This document shows, piece after piece, positions 1 to 12,282 of a stretch of DNA of 64,000 nucleotides (position 1 is its first letter; each line of letters opens with the position of its first letter). The DNA comes from Raphanus sativus (taxonomy: Eukaryota > Streptophyta > Magnoliopsida > Brassicales > Brassicaceae). The stretch is taken from contig NC_079516.1 in NCBI RefSeq assembly GCF_000801105.2, positions 43,504,908-43,568,907 of the forward strand, given 5' to 3'. Both the position numbers and the translations under genes were made by a program. The notes beneath the pieces are model-generated. The model did no database searches. It saw nothing but the letters and a program-made list of their open reading frames with translations, and was not told the origin of the DNA.

Positions 1-1435
1 TATGAAAACATATCAGTTGGTAGAACCTCTAATAGAGTGCTACATAAAGAACGTTACATGTCCGAATTATATACGGCCACCCAGTTTATTAGCTAGACCA
101 CGGGTCTGGATCAGATATGAAAACATTACTTATATTTCGAATAAAAATATCCAGATAAATTAGTTTTTGGGTAATTAGGTTTATATATAGTATTTTAGGA
201 TAGACCAAAATTTAAAAAATTAATATAATTAATATATGTAGGTAAATATTTTGTATTTAAAATTTCATATACCCATTTGATTTTCAGTTCAGTTTCATTT
301 TTTAATTTCAAAGATTCTGGATTTTCTCAGTTATTTATAATATTCAGTTCAATTTTGATTTCATTTTCTCAGATTAATACTGTTAGGTTTCTCGGTTCCA
401 GATAATTGTTCTCAGACTTATATACTATCTTATATAAAAATTATATTTTAAAAATATACAAAAATAAATCCGCGCTTTCTAAAATAATGTGGCCCCATAT
501 TATTAAAATTACTAGTGAGGATGTAAGTGGAACTGGCTGTGGTTTTGTTCGAACTAGATATAAGGAGGTCAAATCTCTTGTTAAACCAAACTACATAAGA
601 ATATGAGTGATGTGGCCCAGGTTTTGGTTTTTGTATTAGATGGCCTAAAGCCAATGCTATATCAGCTTTAAAAGAGGGACGGGCCTGCTACTTCCGGACT
701 GATTAGATTGGGTGATCAATTAGTGACTTTTTTTTTGGTTGACAATAATAACTAAACTAGGTAAAAGCAAACACTGATTCAGATAATCAAACTGAGGTAC
801 ACAATCACTATATAATAAAGTATAGTAAAGTAAATGAAGAATTTCGAACAGCACGTACAGTTTTTTTTGTGATTGTAAGTGTTCGTTGGTATATGTATGA
901 TCGATAAATTAGGGTATGGATAGTAAATGCTATTTTTTTTGTTGTTGACATTATCTTCACCAACTCAGAACATTCAGTTGCAAAAACTACCTATATGATA
1001 TACATAGTCTTTATACATTGTCTAAATTAGAGATTTACATTCTGAATGTAAAAATGATAAATAAGATTGGCTCAAAAAAAGGACTATATACCATATTATT
1101 TTTTTTTTTTTTGTACAATAATTAAATTATAAAATTGGACCTTGCTATATAAAACCTATCAGGGCCCTAAATAGTAAAGAAAATTTGATAACATTCATTC
1201 AACAACATCTTACATTTTGGAACTGGAGGGAGTACTTAATTACCGTTAAAAACATTAATTTCTTCAAAATAAACTTCCACGTCAGAATTGCTATAATTAG
1301 CTTAAGTTACGTTGCACATATTGCCAAAGTGATTTAAGAGATACAGTATTCATACATTAATGATTGTAATTTAATTATTTTCCAAACGTCGCTTAAGTGT
1401 ATATTCTCTGTATCCCACATTTCGACTCTACGGAG
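1..1435. other. gene-free 5' flank of CYCD2;1
   Basis: No credible coding region. The DNA is AT-rich with T and A runs (about 728-736, 1073-1112). A GGAGGGAGTA motif at about 1227 resembles one end of a Stowaway MITE without a partner. Near 468 an ATCCGCGCTTT motif resembles the Helitron 3' ends seen later in this window but lacks the second hairpin arm. The last few hundred bases are presumably the cyclin promoter; I cannot place a convincing TATA box. Confidence 0.5.
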
Positions 1436-1670
1436 AGTGGCCTCTCTCTCTCTCTACCCTAAAACACACTCACCCACTTCCTCCTCCTCTTCCATAATCC
1501 TCTCTCTTCTCTCTCTCTTGCCATGAAAATCGCAGACACAAACTCCTCCCATCTTGATGACTTCTGTGTCTTCCTGAGTTTTGTCCGAACGCTCTGAAAA
1601 CTTTACTTGTGAGACCCCAAAAATAAACGGATATTTATAGAAAACTCATAAACAAAAAAGATCAAACCCC
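1436..1670 (+). promoter_or_regulatory. pyrimidine-rich leader of CYCD2;1 with an upstream ORF
   Basis: The stretch 1440-1520 is strongly CT-rich, typical of a plant 5' UTR start region. An upstream ATG at 1523 opens a 24-codon reading frame that ends with TGA at 1595-1597, 73 bases before the cyclin ATG at 1671. If transcription starts in the CT-rich stretch, this uORF lies in the mRNA and could reduce translation. The transcript start is inferred, not seen. Confidence 0.45.
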
Positions 1671-3134
1671 ATGGCTGAGAATCTCACTTGTGGAGAAACC
1701 AGCGATTCATGGATCACTGATGATGACGTCAGCTGTGGCGGCGGCGGATTCATGAACGATGAACTTTTTAGTAAAGACCATAACTTTAACGTCAACGGAT
1801 CAAACCCGATGATGATAGGAGAAGAGAGGATCAGAGAGATGCTGGAGCGAGAGGTTGAGTTCTTGCCAGGACCTGATTACCTCAAGAGGCTGCGTTCTGG
1901 GGACTGGGAGCTGCGTGTTAGGAACCAAGCTCTGGATTGGATTCTAAAGGTTTGATCTTTCTTGAATCTCTGTTTTTTTATTGATCAGTTGATAGATCAG
2001 TTGGATCTTTCTCAATAGATTGAGATTCTGATATATTTTACTAACTGATGTGTTTTGTCTTTAATGCCCAATCGATGTTGTGTCTGAAACAGGTTTGTGC
2101 TCATTACAGTTTTGGAACACTCTGCATATGTCTGTCCATGAACTACTTGGATCGGTTCTTAACATCCTATGAACTGCCAGTAAGTTTGATTCATCTTTCT
2201 CTCTTTGATTGGTTTATCTAATGTGCTTATCGTGTGTGTTTGGATTGCATAGAGAGACAAGACATGGGCTGTTCAGTTGCTAGCTGTCTCTTGCCTATCA
2301 TTAGCAGCTAAAATGGAAGAATCAGATGTGCCTCAAACTGTTGAGTTACAGGTGGGAGATCCCGAGTTTGTTTTTGAGGCCAAAACGGTTAAAAGGATGG
2401 AACTTTTGGTACTCAACACTTTGAATTGGAGACTGCAAGCTCTAACTCCATTCTCCTTCATTGACCATTTCATCTACAAGACCAACGGCCACGTGTCAGA
2501 GAATTTGATCTATAGGTCATCACAGTTCATCTTGAACACCACTAAAGGTATAGTATTATTTCCTTGTTTGCAGTTTGAATTGCTCTGTTTAGAGGAAGGG
2601 CTTGTGATTGATGGGTTTTACTGTTTGTAAAAAAAAATTGAATGCAGCAATTGAATTCTTGGACTTCAGGCCTTCTGAGATAGCTGCAGCAGCGGCAGCG
2701 TCTGTTGCCATTTCAGGAGAAGTAAATTGCATTGATGATGAAAAACCAATGTCTAATGTAACATATGTTAAACAGGTAATACTCAATCTAATACGTTTGA
2801 TTCTTGTAGTATTGTTTCAGTATCACACATTTTATCAATGTGTTGAAATTTGATCAATTGGATCATTGTCCTTCTTTAGCAGGAGAGAGTGAAGGCATGT
2901 TTAAATCTGATGAGGGACCTCACAGGGGAGGATGTGACGGGTGCTACATTGTCGCCACAGCAGCCGAGATTAGTGGCAAGAGTGGTACCGGTGAGTCCAA
3001 TTGGTGTGTTGGAAGCAACATGTCTGAGCTATAAGAGTGATGAGAGAACAGTTGAGTCATGTACAAGTTCCTCACAGAGTAGTCCAGATACCAACAACAA
3101 CAACAATAGCAACAAGAGGAGGAGAAAACAATGA
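1671..3134 (+). CDS. CYCD2;1: D-type cyclin, CYCD2;1 counterpart
   Basis: G1 cyclin that partners CDKA and phosphorylates retinoblastoma-related protein in the nucleus. Five exons fit with GT-AG borders: 1671-1949, 2093-2179, 2253-2547, 2648-2775, 2883-3134, giving 346 residues (about 361 in Arabidopsis CYCD2;1, from memory). Residues 5-9 read LTCGE, the LxCxE retinoblastoma-binding motif at the N terminus. The cyclin box starts near residue 84 ([10 protein letters not shown]) and continues through MNYLDRF and LAAKMEE. The second cyclin fold contains [20 protein letters not shown]. The C terminus is Ser/Asn-rich and ends NKRRRKQ, like Arabidopsis CYCD2;1. The start is the first in-frame ATG, and the protein begins MAENL as in Arabidopsis. 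Intact, with no frameshift. Family and subtype are secure; function is taken from the family. Confidence 0.95.
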
Positions 3135-4293
3135 GAGAGAAATAAAGAGTCATAACATTGCTTTTTTCCAACACCAATCCATAAGGGTCATGACATCTGC
3201 GGTTCTTTATATTTTTGGTTTATTCCTCTTTTTTTGAACTTAGATTTCTTTACTTTTCTTTGGTTTCTCATCTTCAACCTGAGTTTTGTGTGAGAGAAAA
3301 AATAAAAATAAAAATAAAAAATAAACAGGGATCTTATGATGAGAGACATCCCTATTCATGATCTTTTTCCAAGGCACCTATTTTGCTACATAAGAACAAA
3401 TATATAAGAAAATAAATACAAATATAATCTAATTTTTATGAATTTTTATTCAATGCGACCCTAAATTATTTACTGCTATGGTTACTGCATTTGAAAATGA
3501 GAATATTATAAACGGGTTAATGACCTAATAATTTGTATTAAACGTGTTGTTCACCAATCGGATTCATATTTTGTGGAATGTATGTGAATTGTAAACAAAA
3601 AAATGTTATTTTATTTTTTACTGAAATTAACTAATTTTTATTTTATAAAGATTGATACATGTTTTGCTTTTCTATTACATCTACATATTTAATCATATTC
3701 ATTTTTAATAGTAGATTGATTAGTAATAATAACTCAATATAATTTGATGCATTTTGATTTTGGATAGATGTGAAAATTATAAAAATATCAAACAATGTAA
3801 TAGATACTTTTTAAAAATTTGCATTAACAGAAAAATCTGAGAAGAAAATATTCCTTTTAAAAATGTTTATCTTTGCAATAGATATTCTTTTGATTTGATA
3901 TGATCAAGGTGACATATTTTTTTTTTGATCGAAAAGGTGACCAATTTGTTAAAGTTTTTATTTTTACTGGTTTGACGAAATTGTGTAATTGGTTTAAAGG
4001 AGAATTGCATGTTTTGGGGATTGGAGAAGGGAAAGCCATCAGGCCTCAGGGGCCCTGAAAAGGTCTTAATGGGACCACTTTTTTGTTTTGACTATGCGAC
4101 CGGTCAATATCTCTTCTTTCTCCCTGTCCTCGTGCTCAGAATAAAAATACTGACAATAATCTCTGAGCGTGAGAAACCTACGGAATCTACTGCTTCTCTT
4201 CTGTTAATTTTATTATATTTACATGTATATATGTAATCCGCTCAGTATTTTGTATTCATATTTTTTTTTGTCAACGTATTTTGCATTCATATA
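3135..4293. other. intergenic DNA after CYCD2;1
   Basis: AT-rich with A/T runs (an AAATAAAAAT series at 3299-3323 may lie in the cyclin 3' UTR). A small GC-richer island at 4020-4190 has an open frame but no recognisable protein. No gene is supported. Confidence 0.5.
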
Positions 4294-4531
4294 CTCTCTA
4301 CGTTTTATAATATATGATATTTTGGTTTAATATAAAAAGATATAAAAAATATTTTTAAACACTTTTAAGGATATAATTTTAAATCCCTTCAACCAATTAT
4401 GAAAATAGTGTAGAATCAAATTGGTTGAACATTTCTAATAAAATTAAAATTAATTTCAAAATTTCAGAACATTTTATATTTTACAACAATATGAACCTTT
4501 TAGAATATAATATAGTTTGAAATAGAAGGAG
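4294..4531. mobile_element. degenerate Stowaway-like MITE
   Basis: About 238 bp bounded by TA dinucleotides. The left end CTCTCTACGTTTTA and right end GAAATAGAAGGAG are imperfect inverted repeats of the CTCCCTCCGTTTC type found in Stowaway (Tc1/mariner-derived) MITEs. It is internally AT-rich with no coding capacity. Ends are diverged, so it is an old copy. Confidence 0.55.
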
Positions 4532-4789
4532 TATTTTCTTGCAGCTTAATTGGATACTTCTTTAATTCAGGTTAAACCCGTTTATTCCAAAATGGCTATT
4601 ATTTGGCTAATCTGCATTTGGACTAAGGTTTGGACAGTTTGGACAGTTAATATGTTTGTCCGATAAAAGACATGACAATATGTTCTTTTTTTTTTCGTCA
4701 GCAGCATAATAGATTTATATAAACTCTATAAATCAAATCTGAGGATCTGCATCAAGACGATTGCTTTTTTACACTGCGTGGTAGACTAT

Positions 4790-5800
4790 CTATCTATATA
4801 TTCTACATCCATGATACATGGATGATCTCCATGTCTTCGAATTTTCATTGATGAGTGAAGCCACTGTAAGGTTAGGATAAAGGCTGTATTGATTTTTATT
4901 TGTTGGTCTTGGACGAGTAAATGAGAGTCAAAGATCATTCCATACTGAAATAGATGATCATGATCCCACCTTTTTGATTAGTTTTTTGGTAACCATAGAT
5001 CTAGTTGAAACAATACTTCATCATCCATAGGATGAAGAGTACGAACTGGTTCCAGGGGTGAAACATTCCTAAAATACCGACTTTTGAAAACCCGAGAAAA
5101 TAAAGTTTGTGGTTTCTCTATTAACCTTCAAAATTGCTTTCCGAACATAGTTGTATTAAAGTCCGTGAGATCTTTAAAACCTAAACCTTCTTCTTCCTTA
5201 GGACAACATAGTTTTTCCTATGATTGCCAATGCATGCCTCTAAAATTACCTTTTGGATTCCACCAAAATTGTGCCACTGTTCGTGAGTTTTTTTATTATT
5301 GTTTTTAGTATGCGAAAGCAGGACATTACATGGTTTGGTAAAACCGTAGCTACCGATTTGATAATCACTTTCTTTTTTCCTTTGGTAAAGAATTGAAAGT
5401 CCATCAATTAACCATATTATCTAAACGCTCTTGAATAAATCCAAAGACTTGGATTTTGGGTCCTTCCAGATTTTCAGAGATTCCTAAGTAAGATCCCATT
5501 CCATCTAGATTTTGTATTCCTAAGATGTCCCGTAACTCCTGCCGAATTAGTTCTTCAATCTTGTGTCCAAATTGAATCGAAGATTTATCAAATTTATCTG
5601 CTGAGTCGATACTCTTTCATAATCTTTTAAAATCCTGAAAAATCATATGACATTCCTTTTTCTGCTTTACAAAAAAAAAATAGATTTTCATCTGCGTAGA
5701 GCAGATGTGAGATAGCGGGGCAGGCCCTTACAATCTTCATGCCTGTTAATTGTTTTCTCCGTTCGGCCTTTTTAATATTTGCCATCGAAGTACACAATAA
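4790..5800 (-). pseudogene. LINE (L1-type) reverse-transcriptase relic
   Basis: Minus-strand translation with frame breaks reads as ORF2 of a plant L1-type LINE. In order: GMKIVRACPAISHLLYADE (near 5690-5750; YADE replaces the catalytic YADD), then DKSSIQFGHKIEEL, GMGSYLGISE, WWNPKGNFRGMHW, EEGLGFKDLTDFNTTMFGKQ, RYFRNVSPLEPVRTLHP, and finally SISVWND and LYPNLTVASLI near 4800-4950. Several in-frame stops and the altered catalytic motif show it is dead. The 5' half of ORF2 and ORF1 are absent. No poly-A tail or target duplication was identified, so boundaries are approximate. Confidence 0.85.
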
Positions 5801-6762
5801 TATCTGAAATTCTCATTGTCTTAGAAAAGTATATGTTTTATTTTATTGGTTGTTTTATTTAGTCCATCTTAACCATTTCAAATATAAGTAATAAATGGGG
5901 TTTCTATGTTAAAAAGACTACTACATTTTAGTTATGAAAAAACTATTAGAAGTTAATAATTTCATCGAACAAGACTACGTACTGGACCAACCAAAGTAGT
6001 TGGTTAGTTTAAATTTCCACACAAAAAATGTTTGCGAGATTCTCCTCCCAACGCATGATTCTGTTGAAGAGAGTATTGATAGATACACTCTATAATTGGC
6101 ATACACCTATAATTGGCGACAACATATTTATATGATCAAATACTATGGACTAGGGTCAGTCCGCCCTACGGGCGGGATAACAAATTCAAAATTATATAAA
6201 ATATCATTAGTTATAATGGATATTTTAAAATTTACCATATAGTACTTTAAACTATGTGGATCTTGGTCTTAATATTTCATAAAATATCTCCAAGTGTTTG
6301 CCCATATTTTATAAAACCTCCACTAATTTATATAGTTTTGATAATTCATAGATTCTCCCTAGCCAACTGGTTCGGGGTTGTTAGATTATATTTTTTATTT
6401 AGTGTATGTTTTGTTTATTTATGTAAAATGTATATATAGAGAAACATAGATTCTGTATAAGCCTTGATAAGTTTGTATATCAATACTTCAGTTTTGACGG
6501 AGATTTCTATAGAGGAATTTCTATATATCATTTGAAAAGTGATTTTTCCATATATTGTTTACAATTATTTTCGCATAAATAATATGACATAGTTACTAAA
6601 ATTGATGACATAACTTATTCTTTAATATGACATTGACAATAATTACATTTAATATTAATTTATAATTTTGGGAATTTTTAAAATATGGTAATAATTCATA
6701 TATTACATATAATTTATATTTTTGAATTTTTTAGAATATGGTAATAACTCATAAATCATCAT

Positions 6763-6765
<3 letters not shown>

Positions 6766-6798
<33 letters not shown>

Positions 6799-6805
6799 TA
6801 TATAT
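6766..6805. repeat. AT microsatellite
   Basis: A run of about 14 AT dinucleotides followed by imperfect continuation, inside the AT-rich half of the Helitron. Confidence 0.9.
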
Positions 6806-8039
6806 TCAAATATTTCATTACAAATTTTGAAATATCATTTAATTATATATTTAAAATTATTCAATTTTATCACTAAGTTTTTTGAAAATTTATACAACTT
6901 TTTTTAGAAAATTATAAAATTTTAATCTAAAATCATTAGTTTCTTATATATTTAAAAATTTTACAAATATTGTTTAATTTTAATTTTTGATAATTATACA
7001 ATTTTTTTACAAATTTATTTAATATATTTAGAAAAATCTATCTAAGATTATAATTTTAAATATATACATGCATATTCTTAAATATAATTTATATTTAAAA
7101 AATTATTTGTATATTAATTTTTATGTTTAATTAAATCAAATTTATATTAAATATTGATAAGAAAAAGAAAAATTACAATATTAATAAAAAAAAATTAAAA
7201 CATAATTTATATTTTTCTTTAACCAAATAAATGAATTAACTAATGGTGAAGTGTGTGAGGTAAGGCTGGTGGACACATCTTCCTGCTGGAGCTTTATAAG
7301 TTCTCCTCTTATAATTTTGCCAGAGGGATTTTTGGGGTTTGAAGAAAAAAATGTGACCTTACGTATCCTCTTCTATGGAGATACCTAAGTGATCCAAACA
7401 AAACTCAGAATAATATAAGGAACCACGACTGGATTAGTTATAAACATGGTCTGCATGGTTGAAAAACCCTGCTTTGCGACTAAGCTCATGATTCCACTTT
7501 CGGATAAGTTGTTTCCAGCTGTTCTGACGATATATTCCATTGGATATTGCCCAGCTTTATTGTCAGGGATACTTCAAAAACAATAAGATAGAAAAGTAAG
7601 AGCTACATCCCTCCCCTAGAAAAGTCATTAAAGAGAATAACTTAGTGATGGGTCATGTTTAAAAGCAAGTCCTCACGGTATTACACTATTACTGGTGCAT
7701 TAGCAATCTCGGGATGAGCTAGCAACACTGCTTCTAACCTAACCAAATTTATAAGTTCTAAAAGATCAAACACATGTTCATTATATATTTTTTGTTTGTT
7801 ACCTGATAATCATTGCGGTAGATAAAAGAAAAGAAAAAAGCATTACAGTAGATAAAAGAAAAAAAAAGCATTGCAGTAGATTAGCTCCTTTAATCTATCA
7901 AGTATCAACAACAAAGACAAAACCTTCACTGTCAATGTAACACAAAACTCCAGTCTCAACCATCCTTCTGAATCAATAGTAAAAGCAGTAGCTTCTTCGT
8001 TCTTGAAATAACCTTTAAAAACAACTCAACACAGTGTTA

Positions 8040-8830
8040 TATCAACACCAAACACAAAAGAATCACCTTTTCAAGAAGAAACAAACACCTTTCATCACGG
8101 TAGGACTCTGGAACCAGAGCTCGCCATGCCAGTCTGATCAACCCCCTAGACACGACCCGTATCCGGATCCACAATCTTAGCCTCCACATCTGGAGAAAAC
8201 AAACCAGAGGATTCTTACCTCTCAGACTCTTCTTCAATTAAAATAGAAGCAATTATAGCCGCCGGCTCAGTCAAGCCATAGCCTTGTAGAACTATAAAAT
8301 TATTGTATGTATCAACAAACATTTTTAATTGATTTCACTCATAGAACATTACTGTATGTCTCATCAAAATGGGTTGAATCACTGAACCGTATCAACAAAG
8401 GAGAGTCTGAAAGTCTAAATTCTGATTACACCTAGTGACATCAAAGCCGCTCAAAGAGAACATAGAACCCACCCCTTCAAGTGTCGCTGGTAGGTGGGAA
8501 GACGGTTCACGGGCATGAGCGTCGCCTGAAAACGTTTTAAAACGGAAGAACACAATTTAAAACTGGATTCAAAATATATCACAAAGAGGAAATAAATAAT
8601 ATCGAAATCATAATTCTATTAAACATGAATCTAAAGGTTATGTGTTCAAATCTATGATGAACATGAATTTGAAAAACGGAATCACCTTAGAATCCAGAAG
8701 AAGCATATATATTCCCATGATTTCTGGTTTCCCAAAACCAGAAAAGCAGCACCTCCACGGTGGATGAGCAACGTCCATATTTGAGATCGCCGGAAGAATA
8801 ACAACACTACTATCAGGATCTCAAGAAAAC
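8040..8830 (-). pseudogene. RPA1-like / DUF223 OB-fold relic inside the Helitron
   Basis: On the minus strand near 8700-8795 the translation reads DLKYGRCSSTVEVLLFWFWETRN. It then shifts frame and continues MLLLDSKVIP. This resembles the N terminus of the replication-protein-A-like (DUF223) proteins common in Brassicaceae Helitrons, whose usual form is like SDL.AGRCSSTVEVRLLRFWEARN. The frame change, stops and lack of a continuous downstream frame mark it as broken. Further relics probably lie at 8040-8240, where an open frame of 66 codons gives no clear family. The gene context (inside a Helitron, same strand) supports the call. Confidence 0.6.
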
Positions 8831-9072
8831 AAAGGGATATATATATATATATATATTTGAATAGGTCGTCAGGATGATTTCAAGAGAACAGGGTTCTGGC
8901 CTATTTATACAGAGATTTCCCCACCGCCTTGCAAAAGCTAAACATGCAATAAATGGAGATCGTGGATGATGGGAATCAATGAAGACTTTAAGAAGATGAA
9001 TGTGTAATCGGTGGAAATCAGGATTTGCGGAAGAAAGAGGAATCGAAACCCTAAAATTGGAGTTTCATTGCG

Positions 9073-9312
9073 ATGGCGGAGAAGAACAATGGTTCAACCA
9101 CTGAAGCAGAAAACGACGTGTTTAATTTATTGGACTTCTCAAAGCTTCATCCTAAAAGCCCGTGTAACACATTAGTGCCCAAACGAAAGGTGATGAGGAA
9201 TAAATGGAACGGTGCGTTTAGCACCAGGCAGACACGTGTCAAAACGATGGACACCGAATTTCTGACGTGGACGCTTATGTGTCGCCTGGAGAGAAAAAAC
9301 CATCTTTTATAG
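9073..9312 (+). other. short open frame at the Helitron 5' end, probably not a gene
   Basis: A 79-codon frame with a reasonable start context (GCGATGGCGG) lies antisense at the 5' end of the Helitron. I recognise no domain. Its C-terminal part overlaps the Helitron terminal sequence, so it may be a fragment of a captured exon or chance. No function is assigned. Confidence 0.25.
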
Positions 9313-9319
9313 TAATAGA

Positions 9320-10613
9320 TAGTACTGAGCATTAATTCTAGGTTTCTATATACTCATGATTTTTCACTGATATATTTCTCTACATTAAATTTACAGCTAT
9401 CATTTTCAATTTCTACCCAATGATATTTGTTAAACTATTGCCTGAGTATCTACATAATGGCACAGAGCGATGAGGATCATAAAAAATTCAAATTATCCAT
9501 CTGTTAACTTTTTTGGACTAATTCCAAACTAAACAGCGATGAGGATTCACTGAAACTGGTAGGATGCGTCTATCAATAGCTCGCGCATGTAGATTTAGTA
9601 AAAGCATGAACATTGATTTTTTCATTAAGAACATATAACGCTTTGGTCTCCTTTAATCTAATGTATATATTATAAAGTGTTCTGAGTATTTTTCTTCTTT
9701 TTTCTCTAACACAAAGTGTAAGTGCCTACTTAAACACACATAATATATTACATATCTTTATTTAGAATTTCGAATCAAATGAGCATATTTTTCTTTATGA
9801 TTAATTCCAATAACGGAATCGAATCTAGTTTTGACATCGTGGTTTCAGACACAACTTTTAACTTTAGTGTTCGGAATAAATATATATAAAAGCTCTAATG
9901 GATGTAAGTAAGTGCAGGCGGCATGCCTGGTCATTTTCCTTATTACAAAAGTAACTAGCTATTTAATCTTAGTATTTTTGGATTTTGTTTAACACTCTCA
10001 AACACATATAAGACACTGTACCTTTTGCTAATCATTATTTACTATTGAATTTTCGTCAGCTTATATTATGGAAATGGAATCCATGATAACTTATTATGCT
10101 TGCTTTAAAAGAAAATACAGGATAAGATAATAAATTACACGTTTAAGCCATAAGGCCTTTATATCATTTTATTATTATGTAACCTCCTTATCAACTTTTG
10201 ATCAGCACACTTGCAGATTTAACTCATTCTTTTTTCCTCCGAAAGATTTTACTGATTAGAACAACTGATTTGAGATCAAAGCCAGCGAGATTCGAGACTC
10301 AGGAGCTCAGGTCTCCTGGAGACAAAAGCCGGCGGAAATAATGATTTGTTATTCCGCAAAGTGAAAAAAAATGTATAATGAAGATAAAGGTTAAAGAAAA
10401 TAACAGGTGTTAAAATGTAAAAAGTGAAACGAATGGGGTAGTAGGACTTTAGGAGTGCATGTTGAGGAAGTGATAATAACTGATAAATGTGGTGGGGGGA
10501 GGACCTGTCAAACTTACTGCAAGCTTCACAGGTTTTCCACCTTCTCTTTACTCTTTAGTCCTCATTTTCTTGCTTCTCTCCCTTTGTCTTGCTCAGTTTG
10601 TCCTTATTTCTAG
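9320..10613. other. intergenic DNA, nothing recognised
   Basis: AT-rich with no sustained frame. A slightly GC-richer piece at 10255-10345 holds CTCAGGAGCTCAGGTCTCCTGG-type short palindromes but no identified gene or element. Confidence 0.4.
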
Positions 10614-10857
10614 TTTTCTTTTGTAATTTCAAAAGTGATATTAAGAAAGACAGATTTAGATCCAGATCATATTCATCATAGGAAAAATATGACAATATTA
10701 AGAAGAGGAAAACAATTATAAATTGTATCAAATGTTTAGTCTCCCATATACAAATGACCAGATGCTGTAATCTATCAAGTTCTACTATCACCGCTCTGTT
10801 ATATAGGGTCCACAATTTTATAAATGATTTTTTTTCCATCTAAAACTTCTTTTGTTT

Positions 10858-10909
10858 AATATAGTCTATCAAAGACGATAATAAAAAATAATCTTTGATA
10901 GACTATATT
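10858..10909. repeat. perfect 18-bp inverted repeat, first copy
   Basis: Arms 10858-10875 (AATATAGTCTATCAAAGA) and 10892-10909 are exact reverse complements around a 16-base AT-rich spacer. It would form a stable stem in RNA. An identical hairpin recurs 418 bp downstream at 11276-11327 because of the tandem duplication. Confidence 0.9.
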
Positions 10910-11275
10910 GCATCAAAAAAGTCAAAACAAAATTATAAAAAAGTATCTATGCCATTAAAATATGATTTGAGACATACAACTTCAAGAGAAATTATGATGA
11001 AATCTTAATCTGCATTGAAATCATGTTAGATTTTTCTTTTGTAATTTCAAAAGTGATATTAAGAAAGACAGATTTAGATCCAGATCATATTCATCATAGG
11101 AAAAATATGACAATATTAAGAAGAGGAAAACAATTATAAATTGTATCAAATATTTAGTCTCCCATATACAAATGACCAGATGCTGTAATCTATCAAGTTC
11201 TACTATCACCGCTCTGTTATATAGGGTCCACAATTTTATAAACGATTTTTTTTCCATCTAAAACTTCTTTTGTTT

Positions 11276-11327
11276 AATATAGTCTATCAAAGACGATAAT
11301 AAAAAATAATCTTTGATAGACTATATT
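11276..11327. repeat. perfect 18-bp inverted repeat, second copy
   Basis: Same stem and spacer as at 10858-10909, carried by the second tandem unit. Confidence 0.9.
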
Positions 11328-11449
11328 GCATCAAAAAAGTCAAAACAAAATTATAAAAAAGTATCTAAGCCATTAAAATATGATTTGAGACATACAACTT
11401 CAAGAGAAATTATGATGAAATCTTAATCTGCATTGAAATCATGTTAGAT

Positions 11450-12282
11450 TTTTCAATATGTTGATACCTAATAATCTTGTTTCGTGCTTTTTAACAATCA
11501 AATTAATTTTCCGCATCACAACGGGTTGTAATCATGTTTATTGCCTAAACAATAAAGTTTTCAGTGTAAAGACATGTATTTTCTTTGCATAGATATGTTC
11601 TGGAAAAAATCCCATTCAAAGAGTTTTCTATGGAACCTGTCAATCAACCTGCAATAACCACTACGACAAAGATCAGAGCACAAAGATTATATTTCCAATT
11701 ACAAGAGCTGGATTAAAACAAAAATATCCCCAATTTTTTTTAAAAAGACCGTTAGAAATGAAACCATAATACTAAAAAAACCAAAAAAGATTATTAGAAG
11801 AAAAATGTCAGCACCGGTGCTACAAAATCCACCGGCGCGGACACACAAAAAAATTGGAAATTAATTCTAATATTAGAATCTCGAAGCAAAAAACAAACAA
11901 ACAAAGAGACCAATTGCCAAATTAATTCAGGTGGAAACTAATTGATCATAGAAGCTAAAGAACACATTTTAGACTATCTCCAATTTTTCTCTATTTTTCT
12001 TCTAAAATAAGATAAACTTTAATATAGAATAGAGTTTACTTCAATGTATACATTTATAATATGATTCCTCTCATTTTAGATGGAAATATATGTAATTGTT
12101 ATTCTTTCTCTGAGTATAGAGGTTTAGTATTTCCTTATATTATTTTTTGAAAATAGAAAAATTATATTATGGAAATATACATAATACATTAAAGACAATT
12201 CATCTTTATAATATAATTTCTCTGTCTTAAAATAAAATATAAAAATAAAAATAGAGGTGGCTGGAGATACTCCTAAATACTA
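11450..12282. other. intergenic DNA, nothing recognised
   Basis: No gene. The piece 11965-12275 has the ATCTCCAATTTTTCTCTATTTT and AGAGGTGGCTGGAGATACTCC type ends seen in Harbinger-like MITEs further on (56705-58296), so a decayed element of that family is possible. Confidence 0.4.

Larger units (their letters stand above)
6150..9319 (-). mobile_element. non-autonomous Helitron (about 3.2 kb)
   Basis: Read on the minus strand, it begins TCTATTACTATAAAAG at 9319, preceded by A. It ends with a hairpin (stem of six G/C pairs at 6161-6166 and 6070+100-6175, loop of three) followed by CTGACCCTAG at 6150 and then T. This is the Helitron plan: 5' TC, 3' hairpin about 10 bp before CTRR, insertion between A and T, no target duplication. 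Inside, an RPA-like relic lies near 8680-8800 (separate entry). The left half (6180-7230) is very AT-rich with an AT microsatellite near 6768-6795. No helicase or Rep domain is visible, so it depends on another element for movement. Confidence 0.75.
10614..11449. repeat. 418-bp direct tandem duplication
   Basis: Two copies in tandem, 10614-11031 and 11032-11449, offset 418 bp, differing at only a few bases (for example T/C at about 10825 versus 11243). Each copy holds an antisense frame of about 78 codons beginning MEKKSF, which is not a recognised protein. The near identity points to a recent unequal exchange or replication slip, or to an assembly effect. Confidence 0.9.

Noticed and set aside
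8037..8237. 66-codon minus-strand frame as a functional gene
   Set aside because: It lies inside a Helitron among other broken frames, with no recognisable domain and no supporting splice structure.
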